Positions 1 to 8,112 of a stretch of DNA of 64,000 bases are shown here, piece after piece (within the stretch, counting starts at the first letter, position 1; each line of letters begins with the position of its first letter). The notes below the pieces were generated by a model, which saw only the letters and a program-made list of their open reading frames with translations, was not told the origin of the DNA and searched no databases. The translations under genes were made by a program, and so were the position numbers. Source of the DNA: Lujinxingia vulgaris (GTDB lineage: Bacteria; Myxococcota_A; Bradymonadia; Bradymonadales; Bradymonadaceae); assembly GCF_007997005.1 (NCBI RefSeq), contig NZ_VOSL01000051.1, forward strand, positions 1-64,000. Direction: 5' to 3'.

Positions 1-378
1 GCCGATCCGGGCGCCGCATCGGCCCGCAGCACCGGCGCCGCCCCCGCGCGCCAGGCCAAAACCCGCGCCCCCGGTCCGGCCATCCTGCGCCTGGAGGCCG
101 AAGAAGCCATGCGCCGCCGCAACTTTTCTGAAGCCGCCGATCGCTACGAAGATCTGCTGGAGGTGCTCGGCCCCCGCGACCGGGCCGCGGCCACGGTGCG
201 CCTGGACCTGGCGCTGCTCTACTACCGTCAGCTGGGCGACGAGCGCCGCGCCATAAACCACCTGACCTACTTTGCCAACACCTGGCCCGACGATATGGCC
301 GCGCCTATCGCCATCAATGAGCTCTGCCGGCTCCTGGGCGATCGCCGCGCGCAGAGCCCCCACTGCGGGGGGCGCTGA
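1..378 (+). CDS. C-terminal part of a TPR-like protein (partial, 5' end outside window)
   Basis: The reading frame is open from the first base and ends at TGA 376-378, so the start lies upstream. After an Ala/Pro/Arg-rich stretch, the last 90 residues are helical and look like tetratricopeptide units: AEEAMRRRNFSEAADRYEDL, then LALLYYRQLGDERRAINHL. The pattern of a small, large and aromatic residue per helix fits a TPR scaffold that binds other proteins. The next gene begins at the base after the stop, so the two are probably co-transcribed. What precedes the TPR (for instance a FecR-type or zinc-finger domain) cannot be seen. Confidence 0.6.
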   Translation, partial: ADPGAASARSTGAAPARQAKTRAPGPAILRLEAEEAMRRRNFSEAADRYEDLLEVLGPRDRAAATVRLDLALLYYRQLGDERRAINHLTYFANTWPDDMAAPIAINELCRLLGDRRAQSPHCGGR

Positions 379-1860
379 GTGCGCGCAAGGCTCGCCAGCA
401 CCCTCACCTTCACCCTCGCGCTCCTTGCGGCCCCCCTCCTCCGCTCCGCTGTAGCGCAGGAGACGCCGGCGGCGGAGCGCCTCGAGCTGCAGACCGTCTC
501 GGCCTGCGCCGACAAAAACGCCGCCGACGAGCTGCGCGCCGAGCTCGCGTTGCGCCTCCCCGAGCTCGACGTCTCCGACGACACCACCTCCGCAGCGAGC
601 TCGCCGGCGCGCTGGCGCCTCTTCTGGGTACCGGAGGGAAGCGATCGCTGCGTGGTGATTTTGCGCACCCCCAGCCTGGAGCACCGCGCGCAGCTGGGCC
701 CCCAGGCCGACCCCGAGGCGATCCGGGAGGCCGCCAGCCGCCTGGCCTGGGTAATCACCGCCGCGCGCCAGGCCCACAGCGATGAGGCTCGCACCCTGGG
801 CGAAGAGCGCGCGCTGGAGATCGTCGCGCGTGTTCAAAGCCTTGGTGAAGCACGCGCCGACGCCGCCCTCGATGACCTTTTCAACCAGGAAGCCGCGCGC
901 CGGACCGCCCGCAGCGCCGCATCCCTGGCCAACCTCTCGGCGATGCGCACCCGCGAGGTCGCCGAGGCCGCAGCCTCACAGCCCACCTCCGCGTCGACGC
1001 TGCCCCCCCTGCCTCGCCCGCAGCTTGAGCCCCCCGGCGCGCTGCGCCTGGGGCTCTTCCCGGGCATCAGCATGGGGCCGCCCGGCGCCCCGCTGACGCT
1101 GAACCTCATCGGCAGCCATGAGCGCGCCGATGGCGCGCAGATCGGCCTCATCAACCACACCGCAAGCCGCGGCTCCGGCGCTCAGATAGGCCTGATGGCC
1201 AGCTGGAACGATGGCGAGTTTGAGGGCGCCCAGATCGCCTCAGCCTTCAACTACTCCCGACGCATCGAGGGGGCGCAGGTCGCCGCGGTCAACGTCAGCG
1301 ACAGCCAGCACGGCGCCCAGGTCGGAATCGTCAACATTGCCGGCAGCATCGAAGGCACCCAGGTCGGGGTGGTCAACATCTCCAAAGACGCCAACTGGCC
1401 GGTGGGACTGGTGAACATTTCTACGGATTACCCCCCGAGGTTGTTTGGCTACTACGCGCTGCCCGGCCATCTCTACACGGGATTGAGCATGGGCGGTCGC
1501 CGGCTGCGCTACATCTTCCAAAGCGGCACGGCCTTCTTTGGCAACTCGGGCTCTATCGGGCTGGGCGCCGGGTTGCACCTGCCCTTTGACGATCGCCCTT
1601 ACTTCGCCGATATCGAAGCGGTGGTCATGTTTGCAGACCTCAGCACGGCCTCGTCTGGGACACACGTCCATGTGCGCGCCCCCCTGGGCTGGCGATTTGC
1701 ACAACGATTCGCGTTGATCGCCGGCCCCTCGCTCAACATCTATTCTACCGACTCCGCGTCCAACCGCGACTATGGGTCGCCGGTGGCCCTGATCGACCTG
1801 CGACAAAACAACGAACTTCTCCAGATCTGGGTGGATCTTATGGTGGGCGTCGTCTTCTAA
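379..1860 (+). CDS. Secreted protein with LA_2272-type surface repeats
   Basis: The GTG start directly follows the upstream stop (TGAGTG), indicating translational coupling. The N-terminus has a signal peptide (Arg-rich start, hydrophobic core, cleavage near SAVAQ). Residues ~30-210 form a mixed domain without recognisable motifs. Residues ~245-345 carry repeated G-A-Q-[IV]-G-x-[IV]-N units (GAQIGLINHT, GAQVGIVNIA, GTQVGVVNIS), the repeat that defines the LA_2272/LA_2273 surface-repeat family first named in Leptospira. The C-terminal ~150 residues alternate polar and hydrophobic positions and may form outer-membrane beta strands. Location is therefore probably the cell surface or outer membrane. 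Function is unknown. Confidence 0.6.
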   Translation: MRARLASTLTFTLALLAAPLLRSAVAQETPAAERLELQTVSACADKNAADELRAELALRLPELDVSDDTTSAASSPARWRLFWVPEGSDRCVVILRTPSLEHRAQLGPQADPEAIREAASRLAWVITAARQAHSDEARTLGEERALEIVARVQSLGEARADAALDDLFNQEAARRTARSAASLANLSAMRTREVAEAAASQPTSASTLPPLPRPQLEPPGALRLGLFPGISMGPPGAPLTLNLIGSHERADGAQIGLINHTASRGSGAQIGLMASWNDGEFEGAQIASAFNYSRRIEGAQVAAVNVSDSQHGAQVGIVNIAGSIEGTQVGVVNISKDANWPVGLVNISTDYPPRLFGYYALPGHLYTGLSMGGRRLRYIFQSGTAFFGNSGSIGLGAGLHLPFDDRPYFADIEAVVMFADLSTASSGTHVHVRAPLGWRFAQRFALIAGPSLNIYSTDSASNRDYGSPVALIDLRQNNELLQIWVDLMVGVVF

Positions 1861-1969
1861 TAGGTCGCCCGACACGGGCGGCCTGACACCCTCAATCGAT
1901 GCCCGTGCCGCGATCGGCCGACGATGCGATCCGGCGCGCTCTGCCTGAACCTTTTGCCCCTGAGCCCTC

Positions 1970-3022
1970 ATGACCTCGACCGCACGCACAACCCCGGATT
2001 CGCCCCGCGCCGCCCGCGCCCTGCAGCTCGTCGAAGCTCTGCAATCCCAACTGGCCGCGCGCCTGGTCGCCGCGGCGCCCAACGACGATGAGCCGACGTT
2101 TAAGCCCATCTCCTGGCTGCGCGACGGGGGCGTTCACGGCGGCGGCACGCGTCTGGCCACCGCCGACACCCCCACCTTTAACCGCGCCTCGGTCAACGTC
2201 TCCTGTGTGCATTACGACGATCTGCCCGAGAAGCGCCTGGGCTCGGCCACCGCGCTCTCCACCATCGTGCATCCGGCCCACCCACGCGCCAGCTCGATGC
2301 ATATGCACATCAGCTGGACCGAACTCAAAGGCGGCCCGGGCACCTGGCGCATCATGGCCGACTTAAACCCCTCGCACCCTGATGACGCGCAGACCTCGCG
2401 CTTTTTGAGCGCGCTGCGCGGCGTCAACGTCGATCTTTTTGAGGAGGGCAAGGCCCAGGGCGAGCGCTACTTCTACATCCCCGCGCTCAAGCGCACCCGC
2501 GGGGTGGCGCACTTCTATCTGGAGGGCTACTCCAGCGGCGACTTCGACGCCGATCTTCGCCTGGCCCGCGCCTATGGCGAGGCCGTGATCGCCACCTACG
2601 GCGCGCTGCTCGAAGAGAGCCTCGAAGGCGCGCCGGCTCCCACCGACGACGAGCGCCGCCGCCAGCTCGACTACCACACCCTCTATCTTTTTCAGGTGCT
2701 CACCCTCGATCGCGGCACCACCAGCGGACTTCTCGTCCACGACCAGAACGATGTGGGCATCATGGGCTCATTGCCCGCCGCCGTCGATCGGGAGCTCTTA
2801 CGCAGCTGGGCCTCAAAGGTCCCCGCACCGCAACAGGAGCTCGTGGAGGCGCTGGCCGACGCGCTGCCTGAGGCCCACCCCGCCCCGGTCGATAACGCCA
2901 CCCGCGCGCAGCTGGCCAACATCGTGCGCGCGCACTACCGCCGCCACCCCGAGGCCCTCAACCTCCAGGCCCGCGGCGAGGTGGTGCCGCCGACGGTGGA
3001 TAACCACCTGGGTTCGCGTTGA
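1970..3022 (+). CDS. hemF: Oxygen-dependent coproporphyrinogen III oxidase
   Basis: HemF converts coproporphyrinogen III to protoporphyrinogen IX with O2 in haem synthesis and acts in the cytosol. The 350-residue length is close to the family norm (~300-330). Family regions are visible in order: the N-terminal helix with LQLVEALQSQL; the substrate strand FNRASVNVSCVHYDDLPEK; the TIVHPAHPRASSMHMHISW segment, where His111 sits at the place of the conserved catalytic His; and the C-terminal LYLFQVLTLDRGTTSGLL block (the WDRGT-like signature) followed by NDVGIMGSLP. The chosen ATG has no strong Shine-Dalgarno; the preceding TGAGCCCTC is the same sequence found before the LuxR gene at 3165. A stable hairpin follows the stop. 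Confidence 0.82.
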   Translation: MTSTARTTPDSPRAARALQLVEALQSQLAARLVAAAPNDDEPTFKPISWLRDGGVHGGGTRLATADTPTFNRASVNVSCVHYDDLPEKRLGSATALSTIVHPAHPRASSMHMHISWTELKGGPGTWRIMADLNPSHPDDAQTSRFLSALRGVNVDLFEEGKAQGERYFYIPALKRTRGVAHFYLEGYSSGDFDADLRLARAYGEAVIATYGALLEESLEGAPAPTDDERRRQLDYHTLYLFQVLTLDRGTTSGLLVHDQNDVGIMGSLPAAVDRELLRSWASKVPAPQQELVEALADALPEAHPAPVDNATRAQLANIVRAHYRRHPEALNLQARGEVVPPTVDNHLGSR

Positions 3023-3030
3023 TACGCTCG

Positions 3031-3057
3031 GAGCGGGCGCAACTTCTGCGCCCGCTC
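3031..3057. terminator. Perfect 11-bp stem hairpin after hemF
   Basis: GAGCGGGCGCA pairs with TGCGCCCGCTC around an ACTTC loop, 9 bases after the hemF stop. No run of T follows, so it may be a 3' mRNA stabiliser or a Rho-assisted stop rather than a classical intrinsic terminator. Confidence 0.5.
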
Positions 3058-3164
3058 GCTTGACACCCCGGCCTCCCACCCCCAAAAATCAAGGCTCGAA
3101 GTCCCCCTTCACGCCTCCGCTCTGAGGTCGTTTCCTCGCCAAAGAGCCTTTGCTTTGAGCCCTC

Positions 3165-4043
3165 ATGCCGCGCTACTGGCAACGACTCAGCGACGCGCTC
3201 AGCACGCTCGCAAGCGCTCCTCAGCACCATCCGGATCAGATGGCCCGGAGCATCGCCGCGCAGGCCACCCATGCGCTGGCCGGGCACCGCGCGTTTTTGC
3301 TGATCATCACCCGCGACCGGGTGCTGCCGCGAAACTTAAAGGCCGAGCCCATCCAGGGCTGGACGCCCATCCAAAACTACGCCACCGGGACAACGCCCGA
3401 GCATCAGGCCCGCATCCAGGGGTGGATGCGCACCCGAGCGCCCCTCAACGGTGTACCCTCCTCGGTGACCATCGCGCGCTCCGCCGGCGTCTTTCGCGTG
3501 CTGCTTCGCGCCGACCTCATTGGCGAGCAACGCTGGGAGGAGACCCCCACCGGCGAGATGATGGCGATGCTGGGGTCGTGCGACCGCATCATCGGCGCGC
3601 TCCCCTTCAGCGAGACCGTTGAGGTCGTCATCGGCGTCGACCGGGCCATCGGCCAACCCCTCTTCAACCACGACGACCGCCTGGCCCTGGCGCGCTATAT
3701 GGAGCGCTGCGGGCCTTACCTTGTGCGCCTGCTCATCAGCCACGGGCTGCTCTCCCATCAGGCCCCGCTGACCCCGCGGGAGCGGGAGTGTTACGAGCTT
3801 TTGCTCGACTCGCTGACCGAGCGCGAGATCGCCGAGGTGATGGGGCTCACCCCGCGCTCGGCCCACCAGTACGTCTCGCGCATCTACCAGAAGCTCGGGC
3901 TGAACAGCCGCGCCCAGCTGATGAGCGAGTGGCTCATCGCCGGCCAGATCTTTGAAGATATGCTCCCCTTCCCGCTTCATGAGCTGCTTGTCGAAGCCCG
4001 CGGGCTGCGTAGCGCCGAGATGGTCGAGAAGGCGACCGCCTGA
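3165..4043 (+). CDS. LuxR-family transcriptional regulator
   Basis: This 292-residue protein has an N-terminal ~190-residue domain without receiver (phospho-Asp) or obvious autoinducer motifs. It ends in a GerE-type helix-turn-helix at residues ~200-257: LTPRERECYELL, then LTEREIAEVMGLTPRSAHQY and IYQKLGLNSRAQL. The HTH predicts DNA binding; the N-terminal part may sense a ligand, but none is suggested by sequence. About 35 residues follow the HTH, and the DNA encoding the last 29 (3954-4040) occurs again, in the same orientation, at 6301-6387, inside a truncated minus-strand gene. No Shine-Dalgarno is obvious at this ATG. Confidence 0.78.
   Translation: MPRYWQRLSDALSTLASAPQHHPDQMARSIAAQATHALAGHRAFLLIITRDRVLPRNLKAEPIQGWTPIQNYATGTTPEHQARIQGWMRTRAPLNGVPSSVTIARSAGVFRVLLRADLIGEQRWEETPTGEMMAMLGSCDRIIGALPFSETVEVVIGVDRAIGQPLFNHDDRLALARYMERCGPYLVRLLISHGLLSHQAPLTPRERECYELLLDSLTEREIAEVMGLTPRSAHQYVSRIYQKLGLNSRAQLMSEWLIAGQIFEDMLPFPLHELLVEARGLRSAEMVEKATA
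3954..4040 (+). repeat. 87-bp segment duplicated at 6301-6387
   Basis: From GAAGATATGCTCCCCTTCCC to the last sense codon of the LuxR gene, these 87 bases recur at 6301-6387 with two differences seen by eye. This copy is in its natural coding context and is taken as the source. Confidence 0.85.
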
Positions 4044-4170
4044 ACGCGTCGCGCCGCACTGAGCACTGACGCGCTGACCGTAGGTCGCATCTCCTCCTTG
4101 ATTCGTGCGCTCTTCTCGGGGGTCCGCGCCGGTATCGCGCGAGCCCCGCATCGGCCCCCGACGGCCCTCC

Positions 4171-5124
4171 TCAGCGCTCCGGCTGTGACCGCAGCGGCCG
4201 GCGTCGACGCCGACGTTTTTTCTTCGGCGCCTCCGGCGCCGCGCGTCCCGGCGGCTGCCTCTTGAGCACGACCTGCTGCTCACGTACATCGTACGCGTCA
4301 ATCTCCATCAACCTTTCGATCTCGTCCAACCAATGCGCGTAGATCTGATGGGTCGCGCGCCAGAACTCCACCCGAGGTGCAATCTCCAGACGTCGGTACG
4401 CCGCCTTTCGGTCATTTCGCAGACCCGCTACTACGGCCAGCGCAAACGCCATCGCCGACTGGGACATATACGCCAGCTTGCTCAAACGTATCTCTCTCGG
4501 GTTGCGCAAGACATCGCGCAGGCGAGTGCCGTCGTCGACCACCGGGCGCAGGGCGGCGTCGGAGGTGTAGGCCCCAAAACCGGTGAGGATGGCACAGAGG
4601 TCGGTGAGCTCCTCGTCGCGCGCTTCGCCACCGGGCCCCTCCTCCTCAATCTGATCAAGGATGTAGTGGCTGAGCTCGTGGGCGAAGATGCACACCAGCT
4701 CGCGTGGATCGTCTTCGGCCTCGGGACGATAGTTGATGATCACATCTTCGTCATCGGCGTAATAGACCGCCTGTGCCCGGGCCAGGGCCGGATTCGCCTC
4801 AAAGACCGACGCCTCGCGCAAGAGCGTGCAGGGCCAGTGGGCGATACCCATCTGCGTCTTCACCAACGAGAAGAGCTCCGCGGCCTGCTCCGCAGACAGC
4901 GCCCCCTGCCCCCCATCAAACTCGACAGGGAGCTCAAAAGGCGCACGCGCTCGCAAGGCCTCCGTCCCACCCAGATGGCGTAGAAGATAGTCCAGCCCAT
5001 CCAAGATCCAGCGCTGATCGTCGAGGGGAACCTGACACCTGCGCTCACGCACATAAACGCGGTGTCCCACTAGCCCCAGTATCACGACCAACACCGCCGC
5101 CAGCCCGCTTATCATTGCGCTCAT
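4171..5124 (-). CDS. Membrane-anchored HExxH zincin-like protein
   Basis: One N-terminal transmembrane helix (residues ~4-22, rich in V/L/I) is followed by a soluble ~290-residue part. It contains the zinc-metalloprotease motif HELSH (residues 149-153) and, about 18 residues later, EELTDLCAILTGFG, which suits the third zinc ligand of gluzincin-like enzymes. The arrangement suggests a peptidase on one side of the inner membrane; substrate unknown. The extreme C-terminus is Lys/Arg-rich (KKKRRRRRRP), which may hold it to nucleic acid or lipid. It converges on the LuxR gene at 3165. An in-frame ATG at 5115 is an alternative start. Confidence 0.6.
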   Translation of the reverse strand: MSAMISGLAAVLVVILGLVGHRVYVRERRCQVPLDDQRWILDGLDYLLRHLGGTEALRARAPFELPVEFDGGQGALSAEQAAELFSLVKTQMGIAHWPCTLLREASVFEANPALARAQAVYYADDEDVIINYRPEAEDDPRELVCIFAHELSHYILDQIEEEGPGGEARDEELTDLCAILTGFGAYTSDAALRPVVDDGTRLRDVLRNPREIRLSKLAYMSQSAMAFALAVVAGLRNDRKAAYRRLEIAPRVEFWRATHQIYAHWLDEIERLMEIDAYDVREQQVVLKRQPPGRAAPEAPKKKRRRRRRPLRSQPER

Positions 5125-5212
5125 CGAATACCCGCGAAGCGTCCTTGTTTAGCCTCACTGCCCCGACCCGGAGTCGCGCCTGAGCCCTTTATTGACGCGC
5201 CCAAACGCTACT

Positions 5213-5593
5213 TCAGCGACCGAGCATCCGCTCCAGGCTCTGGCGATTCTCCGAGCGCCACACCGGCCGCTCCACCAGCACATCGTAGGTGAGAATCTGA
5301 CCGGCGCGCCCCTCGTGGTGCAGGACGGCGTGCTGGTGAAAGATCACCTCTTTGGAGCGCACCGCGTGCTCGGGAATCGCCCCCACCGGCAGGTGCGCAA
5401 GCACCGAGTTGGTGGGCCCCAGGCGCTCACCCGCGGCGACATCCCGGGTGAGCACAATCACATGCTCCTGGTCTACCTCCGTGATGATCTCGTCAAAATA
5501 GATGCCCCACATCAGCCCGAGCATCACCGCGTTGCTCGCCATAAAGATCATCACCCCCACGGCCAACATCGCTCGCATCATCTTTGATCGCAT
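5213..5593 (-). CDS. Small membrane protein with SAF/CpaB-like domain
   Basis: Start ATG 5593 was chosen because GGAGAG lies 5 bases upstream; the longer open frame to 5848 lacks such a site and codes for Arg-rich junk. The 126-residue product has an N-terminal Met-rich hydrophobic helix (residues ~7-32), then a periplasmic part with VIVLTRDVAAGERLG and QILTYDVLVERP. This resembles the SAF domain of CpaB/RcpC pilus proteins, in which the first segment sets two strands and the second closes the fold. Unlike CpaB (usually above 250 residues) it has only this domain and no pilus genes nearby, so its role is open. It may share a transcript with the HExxH gene downstream (88-base gap). Confidence 0.5.
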   Translation of the reverse strand: MRSKMMRAMLAVGVMIFMASNAVMLGLMWGIYFDEIITEVDQEHVIVLTRDVAAGERLGPTNSVLAHLPVGAIPEHAVRSKEVIFHQHAVLHHEGRAGQILTYDVLVERPVWRSENRQSLERMLGR

Positions 5594-5751
5594 CGCATCT
5601 CTCCTCGTTGTGCAGGTGCCCTCGTAAGCGCATCGCCTCGTTGAGCGTAGCGAAGTCTCTGTACGACGTCGACGCCCGGCCCGCGCCCCCACATGCCTCT
5701 CGCAGAGCTCTACGGGCTGGCCGGACCACCACACTAAAGCTGGTATAAACA

Positions 5752-5782
5752 CGCCGCACAGACCTCGGAGGTCTGTGCGGCG
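5752..5782. terminator. 15-bp palindromic hairpin, copy 1
   Basis: CGCCGCACAGACCTC is followed by one G and its exact reverse complement. It lies downstream of the minus-strand SRPBCC remnant and, read on that strand, is followed by GTGTTTATACC, so it probably ends that transcript. An identical hairpin is at 8175-8205 after the intact paralogue. Confidence 0.6.
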
Positions 5783-5840
5783 TGCGTGTGTTGCGCTGGA
5801 TGTCTCAATCGGATGGCGCCCTCTACAACAGACCCGTCTC

Positions 5841-5877
5841 ACCCGCATGAATCAAGGACTTCATGCGACCCCGGGTC
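5841..5877 (+). repeat. Interspersed ACCCGCAT...GACCC element, copy a
   Basis: ACCCGCATGAATCAAGG, then about 10 bases, then GCGACCCCGGGTC. It matches elements at 9172, 10632 and 26395 and, inverted, at 56984-56952; a degenerate copy is at 8261-8290. It lies between an SRPBCC gene end and its hairpin. Confidence 0.55.
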
Positions 5878-5889
5878 CTGCGCCTTCGT

Positions 5890-6405
5890 TCACTCGCCAG
5901 CGCCCTCAGCGGGTGCGGCATCGTCGGCCGCTTCGCCACCTTCGGCCTCGTCGGCGGGAGCTTCGACTTCAGTCGGATCCGCAGCCTCGGCGGGCGCAGC
6001 TGCCTCGGCGGGCGCGGGCGCGGCCGCGGCGGCCGCCTGCGCGGCGGTGTTCATCGCCGTCAGGCCTTTCTCGAAGTCCGCGCCGATGGCCGCATCCATA
6101 TCAAAAAAGAGCCCGAAGGCTTTGGAGATGAAGTTGTTTTCTCCCTCCAAGATCCAGCTCACCTCGGAGGTCTCCCCGGCCGGTTTGAGCACAAAACGGG
6201 TGGTGTTGGTGGACTCAAAGGGTTTGATGAATTCCAGCTTGATCACCACCTCTTCGGGCGGAGTGCTCTCGAGAATGGTCATGCGCCCCTGGCCCACGTC
6301 GAAGATATGCTCCCCTTCCCGCTTCGTGAGCTGCTTGTCGAAGCCCGCGGGCTGCGCAGCGCCGAGATGGTCGAGAAGGCGACCGCCCTCGCCTGAGTTG
6401 ATCAA
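5890..6405 (-). pseudogene. 5'-truncated SRPBCC-domain gene fused to antisense LuxR sequence
   Basis: The C-terminal ~136 residues, from VGQGRMTILESTPPEEVVIK onward, are nearly the same as the intact paralogue at 8305-8964, including the Ala/Glu/Pro-rich tail (AAPAEAADPTEVEAPADEAE). The paralogue's signal helix and first ~80 residues are missing. In their place are ~30 residues (MINSGEGGRLLDHLGAAQPA and onward) encoded by the reverse complement of the LuxR gene 3' end. Without the membrane helix and first strands of the START-like fold it is unlikely to work. No Shine-Dalgarno is evident before the ATG at 6405. Confidence 0.75.
6301..6387 (+). repeat. Displaced copy of LuxR 3' end (partner 3954-4040)
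   Basis: These 87 bases differ from 3954-4040 at two positions and lie in the same plus-strand orientation. They join directly to the broken end of the SRPBCC remnant at 6302, giving a recombination junction with almost no shared bases. Confidence 0.85.
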
Positions 6406-6635
6406 CCCGCGTCGAGCCCGTCACGTGGAGCGGACCCTCCGTATTTGTTTTGGTGTAGCTGCCCCCCCTCTCCACAGCACCGGCACGCTCTCTGCATAAA
6501 AGGCACCCCCGACACCGAATCGTGCCGGGAGTCAGCCTCTCAACGTGCACCAACCCGTTGTTTTATGCGGCTCATCGGCACGCTCTCGGTTGTTTGCTCA
6601 ATGGATGCACGACCCTCAATTTTCTGGAGATGCCC
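6406..6635. other. Intergenic spacer upstream of the 6636 lipoprotein
   Basis: About 230 bases between a minus-strand remnant and a plus-strand gene, expected to hold the promoter of the latter. No convincing -35/-10 pair or operator was recognised. A Shine-Dalgarno GGAG is at 6626-6629. Confidence 0.4.
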
Positions 6636-8069
6636 ATGAAGTTTCGACGTTCCTGGTCCACGCTGCTCGTCTTCGCGCTCCTGGCCTCGGCCTGCTCCGA
6701 TGCCCCCGACACCTCCAACCCGCAGGAGCCCGACACCGATCGGAGTGACACCGACCTCAGCGACACCGGCCCCGACGCAGACGAGCCCGACACTGATGAC
6801 ACCCCTGACGTAGACGACGAACCCGACACCGACCCACCCCAGACCTGCCAACACGACTCCTGTACCGAGGAGGGGCGCACACGCTGCGAGGTTGTCGATG
6901 AGACGATCTCCTGCCTCTGCGATGAAGGACGCGTCGAGATCGATGGAGAGTGCGTCGAGTCCCTCTGTGAGGCGCAGGGCCTGAGCAACCCCAATGTGCT
7001 GTCGGACACGCCGGGTACCTACACCGACGCCTCCTATGCCATCGCCGCACTGGGCTCGACCTACGCGGTCGTCTGGGCCGATGATCGCGATGCCCATGGC
7101 CAGGAGGTCGATCTCTATATGGGACGCTTTGACCACCGAGGGCACAAGCTCGGCGGCGATGTCGCCCTTACCGACACGCCCTTCCACGATGTGATCACTC
7201 CCGATGCTCTGGCTGCCGACGAAGCGAGTTTCGGACTTCTACGCCTCGAAGAGACTGCGGACCCTGACCTACGAAGGCTGATCTTTGAGCGTTTTGATGA
7301 CCAGGGAGCGCCCATAGGCCAGGCACACACCCTGAGCGATGGTACGTTCATCGAGTCTCCCGCTCTTATCGCCACAGATCAGGGATGGCTTGCCTCCTGG
7401 AGCGAAGGCTCCCTTTCCGATGCTTCGAGTTGGCGCCATCGTCTGGCGTCGCTTAGCCCTGATGGCGAGTTGAGCACCGAGGTGCGCACACTCAATACCC
7501 ACGGCCCCGATAGCAGCCCCCATATGGTCTGGGCTGACGATCATGCTGCGGTGGTCTGGCGCGAGGCCATCGATTCAACAGGCTCTGCCCGCGAGACCTA
7601 CTTCCAGCGTTTCGACGCGGCGGCTTCCCCGCTTGACCCCTCCCCCAGAACCATCGGCGCATCGCCGTCGCTGGAGCCCCGGCTCCTCTGGACCGGCGAC
7701 CACTACGTGATCGTGAGCATCGCTTCGGGGCGCTCACTGACTCTGACCACACTCGACGACGAGGCCGAAGATGTTCTGGTCGACACGGAACTGACCGTGA
7801 CCGACACAAACATCTACCACATCAGCGCCGCCTGGACGGGAAGCTCCATCGCGCTGAGTTGGCGTGACAGCGACGCTCTTGTGCTCCAGGGGTTCGCCCT
7901 TGACGGCACCTCGCGACACGACCCGATTATGCTGGAGGAGGGGGTCATGACCTCGCTCCCCACGCTGGCAAATCTGGGAGGGATTAGCGCTCTGAGCTGG
8001 GGGCATTTCGACGACGTCGGCGACCGTACCAACGTCGAGACGTATCTGGCGATTTACTGCGCGTACTGA
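6636..8069 (+). CDS. Lipoprotein with Asp-rich linker and EGF-like segment
   Basis: GGAG six bases before ATG 6636 and the following signal peptide (KFRRSW, hydrophobic core, lipobox LLASAC) fix this start; upstream frame to 6522 is excluded. After lipidation, residues ~25-65 are an acidic Asp/Thr/Pro linker (DTDRSDTDLSDTGPDADEPD). A short Cys-rich stretch follows (CQHDSCTEEGRTRCEV, CLCDEGRVEIDGECV), like an EGF module. The rest (~340 residues) has repeated strands with W-A/W-S motifs (VVWADDRDAHG, LASWSEG, VVWREA, LSWRDSD, LSWGHFDD) spaced ~60 residues apart, suggesting a beta-propeller. Probably outer-membrane or surface exposed. It sits alone between the two SRPBCC duplicates. Confidence 0.7.
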   Translation: MKFRRSWSTLLVFALLASACSDAPDTSNPQEPDTDRSDTDLSDTGPDADEPDTDDTPDVDDEPDTDPPQTCQHDSCTEEGRTRCEVVDETISCLCDEGRVEIDGECVESLCEAQGLSNPNVLSDTPGTYTDASYAIAALGSTYAVVWADDRDAHGQEVDLYMGRFDHRGHKLGGDVALTDTPFHDVITPDALAADEASFGLLRLEETADPDLRRLIFERFDDQGAPIGQAHTLSDGTFIESPALIATDQGWLASWSEGSLSDASSWRHRLASLSPDGELSTEVRTLNTHGPDSSPHMVWADDHAAVVWREAIDSTGSARETYFQRFDAAASPLDPSPRTIGASPSLEPRLLWTGDHYVIVSIASGRSLTLTTLDDEAEDVLVDTELTVTDTNIYHISAAWTGSSIALSWRDSDALVLQGFALDGTSRHDPIMLEEGVMTSLPTLANLGGISALSWGHFDDVGDRTNVETYLAIYCAY

Positions 8070-8112
8070 CCCTGCCGGCCTTTCAACCCACGCAGGCCCC
8101 CTCACCGCCCCC

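Larger units (their letters stand above)
5690..6302. repeat. Long direct duplication, copy 1 (partner 8113-8702)
   Basis: This block and 8113-8702 are clearly homologous along their length: spacer beginning with ACATG then GCAGAGCTCTACG, a 15-bp-stem palindrome, and the 3' two-thirds of an SRPBCC gene. The copies are in the same orientation and flank the lipoprotein gene at 6636. Homology stops at 6302, where 87 bases of LuxR-gene sequence are joined. Confidence 0.8.

Noticed and set aside
1240-2109. 289-codon minus-strand frame over the surface-repeat gene
   Set aside because: Arg/Ala/Gly-rich shadow; the plus-strand signal peptide and repeats are clear.
5863-6396. 177-codon plus-strand frame ending like the LuxR protein
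   Set aside because: Only the last 29 residues match LuxR, through the displaced 87-base segment; the rest is antisense of an SRPBCC remnant.
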